Shown here in pieces: positions 33,848 to 43,376 of a stretch of DNA of 64,000 nt. How positions within the stretch are numbered: the first letter of the stretch is position 1; every line of letters starts with the position of its first letter. Location: contig CM036753.1 in the NCBI GenBank assembly GCA_020796225.1, positions 7,823,501-7,887,500 on the forward strand, written 5' to 3'. The translations under genes were made by a program, and so were the position numbers. The notes beneath the pieces are model-generated. The model saw only the letters and a program-made list of their open reading frames with translations, was not told the origin of the DNA and searched no databases. This stretch comes from Arion vulgaris. Taxonomy: Eukaryota; Mollusca; Gastropoda; Stylommatophora; Arionidae.

Positions 33848-34507
33848 GTTCGGGCCGAGATTATGAAAAAATGGCATCGTCATTGGTTGAGAAGACAAAG
33901 TGTTGTATCTAATCGTTCTTCACGAGCCTTCTCCACTAGTTCATACAACATTGGAAGAGATCGACTTAGCGTATCTCTAGCTATTCCTCTGTGTGATGTC
34001 ACGTACAGGGAGGATAGACTTATTGATCAGTCTCATTCTCCCATCAACAACAACAACTGCCGTGTGTTTCACAAGGTTTCAAGTACACCAAAGATGGCGT
34101 TGAACTCTTCTACTTCAGCCATGAACCCGATACCTAGGGTATCAAGCGTGTCAAAGGTCACTTTCAACTGTGCTGACAACACTGACCAGGGTAAAGGTAC
34201 TTCTGCTTGTTTTCCAGAAGACAGTTCACTTAAGAAAGATAACCACACTTCCTGTAACGGAACAAAGGTCGTTTTTAAAGCTGACGAAACAAAACCACTG
34301 CTAGCTGATACCTTCAAAGCAAGCAAGAAAGACCGCGATAAAACTAACATGTGCAATCCTCATTACAAAGGTTCGAGTCTCATGTCAGAGACAAGGGCAA
34401 TAAGTAGCAGAAAAAGCGAGGTTAAAGATGAAAACAGCATTACAGTTTTACCTCCCTTACCAGACGTGGACGAAGATTCAACAGAAAACGTGGCTCTTTA
34501 TAACTGA
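33848..34507 (+). CDS. GPCR last exon: helix 8 and long cytoplasmic tail
   Basis: The acceptor TATTCTCTTCTCAAG ends at 33847. The exon reads in phase 0 for 219 codons to TGA (34505-34507). It starts VRAEIMKKWHRHWLRRQ, completing the N-G-E-V-x-A-E-I helix 8 motif begun in the TM7 exon. The tail is hydrophilic and rich in Ser, Thr, Lys and Asp, with many potential kinase sites, e.g. NRSSRAFSTSS and SSRKSEVKD. This is as expected for arrestin and kinase regulation. It has no stops or frameshifts, so the 3' end of the gene is intact. An ATG at 33863 gives a misleading 214-codon frame. The 3' UTR is interrupted by a LINE from about 34569. Confidence 0.92.
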   Translation, partial: VRAEIMKKWHRHWLRRQSVVSNRSSRAFSTSSYNIGRDRLSVSLAIPLCDVTYREDRLIDQSHSPINNNNCRVFHKVSSTPKMALNSSTSAMNPIPRVSSVSKVTFNCADNTDQGKGTSACFPEDSSLKKDNHTSCNGTKVVFKADETKPLLADTFKASKKDRDKTNMCNPHYKGSSLMSETRAISSRKSEVKDENSITVLPPLPDVDEDSTENVALYN

Positions 34508-34568
34508 TGCATCATCCCAACGGATAACTAATACCATATAACTGATATCTTCCTTATAACAATCTCCA

Positions 34569-35056
34569 TTGTTAAGGCACTCAAAAACCTCCCTGACAGC
34601 TAAACAACAGATGATCAACAGCATTTTCATACCTACTTTGTGTTATCAGAGCCAAACATCGGCAATGAGCAAAGCGCAGTTGCAAGAAATAACTACATGT
34701 GAAATGCAGTGCCTGCGAAAAGTTACCAACAACACCAGAAAAGACATAGTCACCAACATCAGCATAAGAAAGAAAGTTGGTACATAACCCTGCTTGATTT
34801 GCATTGAGAAACAAAGAATGAAGTGGCTTGACCACTTAATAAGATTACATCCAAACTCCACAGTATACAGAGCTTTCTACAACAAAACATAAGGATAGTA
34901 GGCGAGAGGAAGGTCACGAACAAAGATGGTTAGATGGCATACCAGAATCCTGTTAAAGAGCAAAACTAACCATCACACTAGCCACCAGAATAGCGCAAGA
35001 CAGAAACAGAAAACTACAACACTGGGCAACAACCCGGTAGCAGTTTGACAACAAAG
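34569..35056 (+). pseudogene. LINE C-terminal remnant (QQMINSIFIPTLCYQ family)
   Basis: Reads KQQMINSIFIPTLCYQSQT, EITTCEMQCLRKV and NTRKDIVTNISIRKKVGT, then MKWLDHLIRLHPNS and GRGRSRTKMVRWHTRIL. It is the same family as the minus copy at 56940-57775 and the fragment at 62455. A GAAGAAGAAAAG tail ends it. It lies 62 bp after the GPCR stop codon. Confidence 0.8.
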
Positions 35057-35069
35057 AAGAAGAAAAGAA

Positions 35070-35320
35070 CAGATAACTGATACGTATCTTATAACAAATA
35101 AATGAACAGATAACTGATACGTATCTTATAACGATAAATGAACGATAACTGATACGTATCTTATAACAGATAAGTGAACAGATAACTGATACGTATCTTA
35201 TAACAAATAAATGAACAGATAAGTGAACAGATAACTGATACGTATCTTATAACAAATAAGTGAACAGATAACTGATACGTATCTTATAACAGATAAGTGA
35301 ACAGATAACTGATATGGTGA
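35070..35320. repeat. About 37-bp minisatellite, 7 copies
   Basis: The unit is ACAGATAACTGATACGTATC plus TTATAACAAATAAATGA. Confidence 0.95.
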
Positions 35321-35329
35321 ATCCGTCCT

Positions 35330-36227
35330 TTTTGTAATTTACAAGGTGTCTTTACTTTATAACTTGGGAATATCTGTGATTTGTATTTGCAAATAATTGT
35401 TGTAAATATGTTTGATTTTTGTAAATATTTGATATAACTATTGCTTTGTGTAAATCTTTGATATTATTGTGTTTGTTTTTGTGTAATTATTTGTGACAGC
35501 TCTGGTTTGTTTTATATAATATTGTTCCGATATAATTTTGTTTAACCCCCACCCTCCCATCACAAGGAGGTGGGATAAAGGATGCTAAAAGAAGAAAAAA
35601 AAACCTTGTCCCATACCTTGTCCCAGGTGAACCGAACTCCCACACTTCAAGCAAAAAATGCAAACTGCTACAAAGAAAATAGTCAGAAACAAAATGAAAT
35701 TGTTCATGAATATTTGCATGATAAAGTAAAACACACAATCGAATTGTATAGAGATTTTTTGTCTACGTTACATGTGCACTTCCGTAAGTATTGATGTAAG
35801 TTCTAATTCTTCAGTATAATCGATTTTTAGTGTTTGCATATCTTTGACATAACAGCTATTTTATTTTTGTAAATATTTGATACAACTGTGATGTTTGTTA
35901 TAATACTTACGTTTGGTTTTATAATACTTACGTTTGGTTTTATAATACTTACGTTTGGTTTGTGTAGCTTTTGGTATGCATCTGTTTTATTTAACACAAT
36001 AATTACCGAATGCTGCAGTTTACATCATTTTATCTGTTCTGTGTGGGCATATGCCGAGAAATACGCCTGATTTGTTTCGTTGTTAAATGAGCTCCAAAGT
36101 TACGTTAATTCGTTCTGATCACACATTGGTTCGTATCTGATTCTTTCACATTATCAAAGCTTGGGAAGGGAGTATATTTATTTATCTACACAATTATTTG
36201 TAAATCATACAATATTGTTTACAAATT
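35330..36227. other. Intergenic, with a 21-bp triplication
   Basis: T-rich sequence. 35897-35957 holds three copies of a unit containing TTATAATACTTACGTTTGG. A 70-codon frame at 35582 has no recognised domain. Confidence 0.5.
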
Positions 36228-36342
36228 TTAATAAAACTAGTTTAATTTGTACATTCTTCTGTGTAGTAAACACGTGAGAAGACATTAATAAAACTAGTTT
36301 AATTTGTACATTCTTCTGTGTAGTAAACACGTGAGAAGACAT
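36228..36342. repeat. 57-bp tandem duplication
   Basis: Two near-identical copies of a unit containing AATAAAACTAGTTTAATTTG. Confidence 0.9.
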
Positions 36343-36559
36343 TAAATCGACAACAGCGGTGGGTTTTTTCTTCAGTGCAGTAGTTAATGAAGATGAAGAT
36401 ATTCCAAACTGAAACTGAGACCAAAACAGAAATGTTTTCCAAAAAAGCAGGTAGATTCATGTATACACAGATGGGACTGTAACAAATGTAACTTAAAATG
36501 AAAGAAGAGCAGCCCTAATACTCAGTAATAAAATAAATATGTCGTCACTGCACATGGTA

Positions 36560-36765
36560 CCGCTTTAGGGCGTTGAAGGATAGGTGGGACGAGAGCTTGA
36601 GGAATTTAATGGCTGCATATATCTTGTAGTCACCGTGAAGCAGTTAAAGTTATGATTTTTCATTTATGCAGACAACAGAAATAAAATCCTTGACCTTACC
36701 ATGAAACGAACACGGGTCTCCCGCATGGGAGCCGGGATCTAATCCATTAGGTCAGTGGCTTCTCT
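36560..36765 (-). mobile_element. tRNA-derived SINE family 1, copy 2 (minus)
   Basis: The minus strand reads CTGACCTAATGGATTAGATC and GACCCGTGTTCGTTTC, then the family body with GCAGCCATTAAATTCCTC. Confidence 0.75.
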
Positions 36766-36769
36766 CATA

Positions 36770-37295
36770 CTTAGTAACAGGGAATATTGGAACCTAATAA
36801 TAGCGATAGAAAGATTCTTCAGTAAGTATTTAGCCAGAGTCAACTATAAACGTACGGGCTTTCGGACTCAGGTAAGAAATATGGGAAATCAGACCCCAAC
36901 TACACCACGTGACCTCGAATTCCAGTATTGGTGTATATAGACGAATTCATTTAAAAATCTACACAAAATGCTAAATCGAAGTTATATTATGCAACAAGTT
37001 AAGTTTAACAATAAGGAATATCAATATAATGAATATTTTTTACCAATAAATAACCATAGACTCACAGAATTGAGTAAAATTGCAAAAAAGCTTGCAGTGC
37101 TCTATCAAACATCTATATTTTTCGGTCCCCTTTTCTGATCTAGGTCAGGGAGCCCTTTGTCAGTTGTCTGGCCTAGTTATCTAGAGTTGACTGTGACTTA
37201 GCATAGATCAGTGTACTACAATCTATTTACTGGTACTGTAGCATGATAGTAAAGTAGTAAATAAAGAAACTTTTTTTGGCACCTTGATGTATATT
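36770..37295. other. Intergenic, no gene seen
   Basis: No exon or recognised repeat. Confidence 0.5.
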
Positions 37296-37299
37296 GGGT

Positions 37300-37525
37300 A
37301 ATACGGTGTTAGACCCCGTCTTTTACATTTACCGTCGGCACACGATGTGTGATGTGGTCAATATCACGCCGGCTGCTTTTACTTTGCAGTGTTTTTCCTG
37401 GAAATTGAGGCTTGGTCGACATGAGAGCGTTTACGGTCAGATAAAAACAATATTACACGGAATTGAACCCAGACCACGCGTATAAAAAGCGAGTTCACTA
37501 ACAACTACACTACGCTGTAGAATAA
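37300..37525 (-). mobile_element. tRNA-derived SINE family 5
   Basis: The minus strand reads GCGTAGTGTAGTTGTTAGTG (A box) and GGTCTGGGTTCAATTCC (B box). A GC-richer body follows to about 37300, with CACACGATGTGTGATGTGGT on the plus strand. Confidence 0.7.
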
Positions 37526-37582
37526 TGCCACACCTGATTAGTTATATAATATATATATATATATATATGCTGATTCAAGATC

Positions 37583-38248
37583 ATGAGATTAAATGCTGGT
37601 TCCAGAGACCCAATCTTATTGAGAGGATCACCACTAAAAGAGGTGGACACATTTACATATCTGGGAAGTGTCGTCAACATTCAAGGTGGCACAGATGAAG
37701 ATGTTAAGGTTAGAATACAAAAGGCAAGATCAGCATTTGTCATTCTGAAGAACATATGGAGTTCAAGAATGATTAGGAATAAAACTAAGATAATGATATT
37801 TAATTCAAATGTCAAGTTTGTCCTTCTGTATGGAGCGGAGACATGGAGAACAACTAAGGTGAACACCAAAAAGCTGCAGACATTCATTAATAGATGCCTA
37901 CGCAGGATACTCCATTTGAGATGGTATGACAAGACCACAAACAGAGAACTGTGGATAGGACAGGACAACGGCAGGTGGAACAGGAGATAATGAGCAGAAG
38001 GTGGCGATGGATAGGACGCACACTGAAAAAAAACCCTGACAGTATCGCGAGACAGGCTCTCAGATGGAACCCCCAGGGCAATAGAAGTAAGGGAAGACCC
38101 AAAAACATCTGGAGACGGGAGTTAGAGATGGAATGCAAGAGGACGGGGAGAGAGTGACGAGATCTGGAAAGGATGGCCTTGGATAGGCGAGCTTGGAAGG
38201 CCTTGGTTGCGGACCTATGCTTCCCTAGGGGCGAAGGGTGAAGAAGAA
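37583..38248 (+). pseudogene. RTE-like LINE C-terminal half
   Basis: Reads VDTFTYLGSVVNIQGGTDED, VKVRIQKARSAFVILKNIW, VKFVLLYGAETWR, LQTFINRCLRRILHLRWYDK, then in another frame SRRWRWIGRTLKKNPDSIAR and ALRWNPQGNRSKGRPKNIWR. This is a textbook post-RT region of the widespread RTE-like endonuclease-reverse transcriptase family. It ends with a GAAGAAGAAT tail at about 38240. One frameshift lies near 37950. The RT core and endonuclease are absent. Confidence 0.9.
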
Positions 38249-38404
38249 TATGCTGATTCACAAACTTCTCAAAAATTAAATAAACAGAAATTTGTCCTCT
38301 ACTACTTTATCAAATTTGTATGTTTCTCAACATATACAAGTGAAAATAAATACAGCTGACGCATATAACCTGTAATGTGCCTTATTCATGTAGACTTTAA
38401 GAGT

Positions 38405-38655
38405 TCTTCTTCTTCCTCGAACGCTCCAACCACTCTTTGTGATTTGTCTGTGATCTGAGCCTAAGAGCGACTGTACGTTGTACCAGTTATGCGCCCACAT
38501 GTAGGTCAGACCATCCGATTTCTGCAACTCTTTTTGTTTACTAGGGTAGCTTTCCTAGGCCCCTACCTCAGTCGCCTCTTACGACATGCCTTGTAGGTCA
38601 CAGTGTTACTATTCTTTGCTCCCCTTGCGAGCTCCGGCAACACACGTGTGCCTTT
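38405..38655 (+). repeat. Dispersed repeat A, copy 5
   Basis: Full-length-looking copy from TTCTTCTTCCTCGAACGCTC to GAGCTCCGGCAACACACGTG. Confidence 0.8.
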
Positions 38656-38659
38656 AAGA

Positions 38660-38995
38660 TTTAAAACAAAGAATTCATACACACTTGCATGACATCATTC
38701 ATGTTTTGTTCAACTAAAGTTCTTCATTAAATTTGAGCTGTGGACGACGTTTATAACATTTATATAAATATATATATATATATTAGTTAGTGGTCCCTGG
38801 TACTTACAGCCTCACAATTTATAAATGCTCTTCTGGTGCCATGTTTTACTTAAAGAATATTAGATATTACATGTCGGATGTAGCGGTAGTTAGCTTTATC
38901 AGAACCCATGTGTACCTGGTTCGAAATCCCCTGCGAGCTTTCAGAAGAACATTTGTTTCTGTGGATTTTTACGAACAATAAAAATAGACCTCAAC
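38660..38995. other. Intergenic with (TA)n at 38767-38783
   Basis: A CCTGGTTCGAAATCCC B-box-like string occurs at about 38916, but no A box or family copy could be matched. Confidence 0.4.
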
Positions 38996-38997
38996 AT

Positions 38998-39122
38998 TCA
39001 GAAAACAAATGACAAGCAACAGAAAACTACTGAGTGTATACGTGGTGCCTACAAAAAGTCAACGACTCGTTTACTGTGGTTGATAGCGATGACCTGTAAT
39101 AGATATGTCACGATTGTCATTT
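38998..39122 (+). repeat. Dispersed repeat C, copy 2
   Basis: Matches 1210-1318. Confidence 0.5.
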
Positions 39123-39204
39123 CATATATTACCTCAATGTATTCATATCAGAACTACTTTACTTATTTTCCCTGAACTGGTTTGGAATTCATTTCTGGTA
39201 TATC

Positions 39205-39359
39205 CAGTGGCGGCTCGTGGTCATTTTTCTTGGTGGGGCCAGACAAAATTATTTGGAAAAATCATGGTTTTTTAGTATTTACTATTCCGGGAAGTTATTC
39301 CCCCTTTCGATTATTGGTGGAGCCGATCACCACTAGCCCTTAATGACGAGCCGCCCCTG
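39205..39359. mobile_element. hAT-like MITE, 155 bp, with perfect 8-bp target duplication
   Basis: The terminal repeats CAGTGGCGGCTCGT and its inverse (ACGAGCCGCCCCTG) are flanked by GGTATATC at 39197-39204 and 39360-39367. An 8-bp duplication and a CAG-type end indicate an hAT element. It has no coding capacity. Confidence 0.85.
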
Positions 39360-39589
39360 GGTATATCGAATGTAAGTGGTACCATACAAATGAAACTTGG
39401 TAGCAAAGGAAATTTTGAACCAACGTGAATTACACAGAATGATATTTAGAAAGTAAACACGTGACGGGTTGGTTTTACGTCTCGGTGACCTTTGACTGCA
39501 GTGTCAGAGATTTTGAAATACTTTAGCGAAAGTTTGTTGTCGTTAGTTATCACTCCCATATTAAATAGAACAGAATTGCTATCGTGTAG

Positions 39590-40000
39590 TGCAGATTTGA
39601 ACTGGGATATATTCTAAACATGGTAATTTTATTATGTGTATGTGATTAGTATTATCAATATAAGGTAAGACTAAAACTATGTAGCAATGGAGAAACACGT
39701 AAACAACAAAGTAGGCTACTGTAGCTCTACAAAATACAAAAACAATACATAGCAACGTTTCGAGCAAAGGCCTTTATCAAGCAAAAAATACAATAGAAGG
39801 GAAGAAATTTACTTCTTACACGGCACACTATATATAGAATTATGTTTGGAATGTATTGTCTGATTCTATATGTAGCTTACAGTGTAAGGGTGATTTTCTT
39901 CACTTCTGTTGTATCCTTTGCTTGATAAAGGCCTTTTGTCGAAACGTTGCTGTGTATTGTTATTGTTTTGTTTTTTGTTTGTGATTAGGAAACATTGACG
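39590..40000. mobile_element. Inverted pair with hammerhead-like motif (Penelope-like remnant?)
   Basis: 39915-39985 contains CTTGATAAAGGCCTTTTGTC then GAAACGTTGCTGTGTATTG. The reverse complement of nearly the same string lies at 39740-39790. The order TGAT-A, stem, CGAAAC resembles the hammerhead ribozyme core found in pseudo-LTRs of Penelope-like retroelements. The core is imperfect (TTGATAA instead of CTGATGA). Confidence 0.4.
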
Positions 40001-40054
40001 ACGATTTTTTTTCCCGACTTTGGCCTTTCTTCTTCTCCTTTGCGTTCGTTCTTT

Positions 40055-40290
40055 ACGACCAATTTTAATCACTCTTTGTGATATGTTTGATCTTTGCCAA
40101 GAACGTGTACACGTTGCACATTGGTTTGGTAGGCCCCTAAACGCATAGACTTCTACACGTTTAGGACACATGCATCCGATTTCAGCCAAACCTCCTTAGG
40201 CGCCTCTTACGACTTGAGTGACAGGTAACAGTGGTTCTATTCTTTACATCCCAAATTTGGGCCCCGGTAACCACTCGGGCGAATTTTGGC
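40055..40290 (+). repeat. Dispersed repeat B, copy 1
   Basis: A relative of repeat A with its own sequence (CACTCTTTGTGATATGTTTG, CCAAACCTCCTTAGGCGCCT, GGGCCCCGGTAACCACTCGG). The second copy is at 49715-49985 (minus). It has the same TTCTTCTTC-type end as repeat A. Confidence 0.7.
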
Positions 40291-40344
40291 CTTTAAAAGC
40301 TTAGATGTTATAATAGATTTATAACTTAATTATAATAATAATTC

Positions 40345-40640
40345 CTCTCGTACCGTTATACGTTACATAGGACCTGCAAGTAATTTTTCCATACCGATCT
40401 ATCTTGGGAAACTCGCTCAATCTCCTCCATGGAACTGAGACCGATATTTCTTGTCTCTCTCAGCAAAGTTCGTTTCAGGGTCTCCTTAGGTCGACCTCTC
40501 TTTCTTGAACCCTTTGCATCCCACTTCAATACCTGCTTTGATATTCGTTGATCATTTCTCCTCAAGGTGTGCCCAACATATCTCCATCTTCTCTTTCTTA
40601 TAACAGTTGTCACTAGTGGTTGACCAGACATGTCAGACAT
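40345..40640 (-). pseudogene. RTE-like LINE C-terminal end
   Basis: The minus strand reads KRRWRYVGHTLRRNDQRISK, VLKWDAKGSRKRGRPKETLK and VSQDRSVWKNYLQVLCNV. This is the same C-terminal architecture as 37583-38248 but a different subfamily. It is open for 94 codons. A related fragment lies at 54365-54555. Confidence 0.85.
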
Positions 40641-40644
40641 AACT

Positions 40645-41280
40645 TAATTACTGGATTTAAAGATCATAGTTTAGTGCCCAATTGATTGCCGCCAAAGGGT
40701 GGTAACATTAAAAAAACTCCAAAATGACACAATAAAACACATTTAAACAAACTCCATGCAGATCTCATTCGAAAGAACGACGTCCGAAATTTACACGTTC
40801 AACAGTACTTGGTATATTCGAGGAGGATTCAATACAATTTTTTTTTTAATGATTATGTTGGTATTGTTCCCTTTGCTGGTGAAACGATGATGTTGATGCT
40901 AATTATGTTGACAATGATGATGATATTGAAATAAAGGAAAAGTTGATTGAATATATGATTATTTTAATGCTCGTTACATGATACTGTTTGTTGATCTATT
41001 AAACAGTAATACGTCTCATTGGTGTATATATTAAACAGGGATACTGTTTACTGAACTACTCAAGAAGAAGAATCTCATTGTTCTCATTGTTCTATGAAAC
41101 ATTGATAGTGTATCCACTGCAACAATAGTTGATGTGTACATCTAGAAGACATGATATGACAACTATATCTATATTTTGTGTACAACTATTTTTAGTAATA
41201 ATATTGTTGCTTATGTACAAATAAAATATGAGAAACAAAGTTTGAATCGTTTATGAGATGTATGTTGCATATTCTTATGT
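40645..41280. other. Intergenic, no gene seen
   Basis: A TGATGATGA-like run at 40886-40930 may be a LINE tail. Two related blocks (TAAACAG-TATAC) lie near 40980-41060. Confidence 0.45.
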
Positions 41281-41284
41281 CATT

Positions 41285-41560
41285 TTGTCTGCATTGTTTT
41301 AATGTGACCTTTACTTGTGTCCATTGGTGGTCTCACACTAACTACAATTGACATAACATCAATCCAGTGATGTAGGAAGTTTGACACTACTCGCTGTACA
41401 GATATAACTAGATGCTTGTGTGGCAGAGAGAGAAGTGTGTTTAACAGCGAGCCACATAAACTATCAGTATGCATACCCTTTGACAGTGGGAGGGGCTGAG
41501 CACCTATGGGTCTGTGTGCGAGTGCTGTGACGTCTCGTAAGTAACCAATAATTATTGACA
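41285..41560 (+). repeat. Dispersed repeat D, copy 3
   Basis: Contains GAGCACCTATGGGTCTGTGT and other blocks shared with 21431 and 22779. Confidence 0.65.
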
Positions 41561-41569
41561 CATGTGCTA

Positions 41570-41822
41570 GTGTGATGCAAGACATCGTGTTCTAAAGGGC
41601 ATGTGATGAGACATGGCTCACTCTCAAAGATTATCCTACAGGAAACAGTCGAGGGTGGCGGAAGGAAAGGAGGGCAGAGACAATCCTGGACAACATCAAG
41701 AGCTGGTCAGGACAAAGTTTCTCCACACTCGCTCGAGTAGTTGAAGACAGAGACTCATGGCGTGCTTTTGTGCTGATGTCTCCACAGTGACACCTCTACG
41801 ACCCTAACGGGTTATGGGTTTT
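41570..41822 (+). pseudogene. LINE C-terminal end (LSKIILQETVEGG family)
   Basis: Reads MRHGSLSKIILQETVEGGGR, KGGQRQSWT and, in another frame, DRDSWRAFVLMSPQ. This is the usual C-terminus of one RT family: H-x-S-L-x-K-x-I-L-Q-G-T-x-E-G-x-R-R-x-G-R-x-x-x-x-W ... D-R-x-x-W-R-x-F-V-x-x-x-S-P. Confidence 0.8.
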
Positions 41823-41976
41823 ATTATTACTATATTATAAAGACTAAACCTCATGGCTGAGCCCTTGCTTGTGTCAATTGATAATATTAAATAGTGTTTT
41901 ATTCAATAGTTTCTTAGAAGTGGCAGCGGTATAAAATTGATTATATATATATAAATGAGTGTGTGTGTGAGAGAGA

Positions 41977-41978
<2 letters not shown>

Positions 41979-42008
<30 letters not shown>
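41979..42008. repeat. (GA)n microsatellite
   Basis: About 15 GA units, preceded by a TA/TG-rich stretch from 41942. Confidence 0.9.
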
Positions 42009-42009
<1 letters not shown>

Positions 42010-42450
42010 CATCATTCAGTTTCAGAGTAACAAAAGAATCTAAAACTACGTACGACACGAGAGATTGGATGTACCGATATACGACATCCCAACCATCCCA
42101 ACTGTATCGTGCCGATCATTTGTTTATTGTCTATTCAGAGGTGGAAGATGTAGTTGGCTGGCCTGTTCACACTATCTATTTTCTTTCCGTGCATAATAAT
42201 ATCCGTTGTCTTGCTTGTTTTATCAATAGTTCTTATTTTTGTTTTTGCGAGGTTAAGATATACAATTTATCTTTGTACATGTCTAACAATTTATCTCATT
42301 GTATTCAACTATTCACTCTGTATTCCTAACTTCTGATTTCTTGATTTCTACTTCCATGCAATAAGTTCAAATCTTCTAGAAATCCATATCTCAAAAATAG
42401 CAATGTTGTTGTCTAATTTCTGGCTCGATGTACTTGTTTCTTTTCCAAAG
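42010..42450. other. Intergenic, no gene seen
   Basis: T-rich. Frames here have no recognised domain. Confidence 0.45.
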
Positions 42451-42605
42451 TGGAATGATAGAGAACATCCGGAAAGGCGAGAGGAAGACCACAAAAAAGA
42501 TGGATAGATGACAGCAGAATCCTGTCAAATTGCAAAAATATATATTACTCAAGCCACTAGAGCAGCGTAAGACATAATCAACAAACAACCACGACACTGG
42601 ACATG
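42450..42605 (+). pseudogene. LINE 3' end remnant
   Basis: The GGAAAGGCGAGAGGAAGACC ... AGAATCCTGTCAAATTGCAA ... ACACTGG block matches the 3' parts at 34910-35030 and 17500-17680. Confidence 0.6.
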
Positions 42606-42613
42606 ATTGATTG

Positions 42614-43060
42614 ATAGGAACATCATCATTGCACTTCAGTGAGTAACCATGTGTGCTTTAATCTCTTTCTTACAAAAGAAGATCTCAGCTGCAGTGCACA
42701 AACTCCGTAGCACCGGCCATGGTCCCGATGTAATTTTGAAGATGGTGAAAATATTTTGCAAGAATTTTATTTTTAATCTTTTCTAATGAATATTGCCTGG
42801 GCAGCGGCTTTCAGTCTGCTCTTTTCTAATGAAATTTGCCTGGGCAGCGGCTTTCAGTCTGCTCTTTTCTAATGAATTTTGCCTGGGCAGCGGCTTTCAG
42901 TCTGCTCTTTTCTAATGAATTTTGCCTGGGCAGCGGCTTTCAGTGTGCTCTTTTCGATTTTAAACTGTCAATTATTTTTTAATTTGCTCAACTTGAACAC
43001 GGGACCTAAGTTTTATCGTTGTTTCCGATAGGACTAGGAACTTGATTTCACCTACACTGA
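42614..43060. repeat. Dispersed repeat E, copy 2, with 43-bp internal expansion
   Basis: Homologous to 33462-33775, but the centre carries four tandem copies of a 43-bp unit (TCTTTTCTAATGAATTTTGC ...) at 42776-42947, which accounts for its extra length. Confidence 0.8.
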
Positions 43061-43376
43061 GATCATGGATCTCTAGACAAATATCCCGATCACTCCACGA
43101 GGGAGCAAACCAACTACCGTTGACACCTAACATCTACGTCACACAACAGTATGACAACAGAAGAAGAAGAATGATAAATACATTTAGTACTTGGTGTCTT
43201 CTATTTGAATCGCACTATTTACTGAATTCTTTCCATATTGTTAACGTTTATTAGTTCTAACCACAATTAGCTTTTGAATACCATAATATTTATCTACCAA
43301 TGTTTTTTTTTAATTTTAAGTTGTTTACAGTATGTCTCTCATTAACATACGTTTAAATTAACAGTAAAGTGTCTCC

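Larger units (their letters stand above)
3722..34507 (+). other. Class B (secretin-family) GPCR locus, partial and possibly broken
   Basis: Gene-level entry. Eight exon regions on the + strand encode, in order, TM1, TM2, TM3, TM5, ICL3, TM6, TM7 and the C-terminal tail of a family B peptide-hormone receptor. The identified boundaries are phase-compatible: TM1 end 2 / TM2 start 2; TM5 end 0 / ICL3 start 0; ICL3 end 2 / TM6 start 2; TM6, TM7 and tail all phase 0. Small exons of 67, 86, 139 and 42 bp match the conserved exon plan of this family. The N-terminal hormone-binding domain would lie 5' of 3722 and was not seen. The TM4 exon, expected between 17161 and 23154, was not found. KLAKSTLILIPLFGVYY and the NSFQ/GTVVALLFCFLNGEV join resemble PTH-, PDF- and calcitonin-type receptors, but the ligand class cannot be assigned. 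Introns hold a Helitron, a Sailor transposon and many minisatellites. Two damaged exons suggest a pseudogene or assembly errors. Confidence 0.85.
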
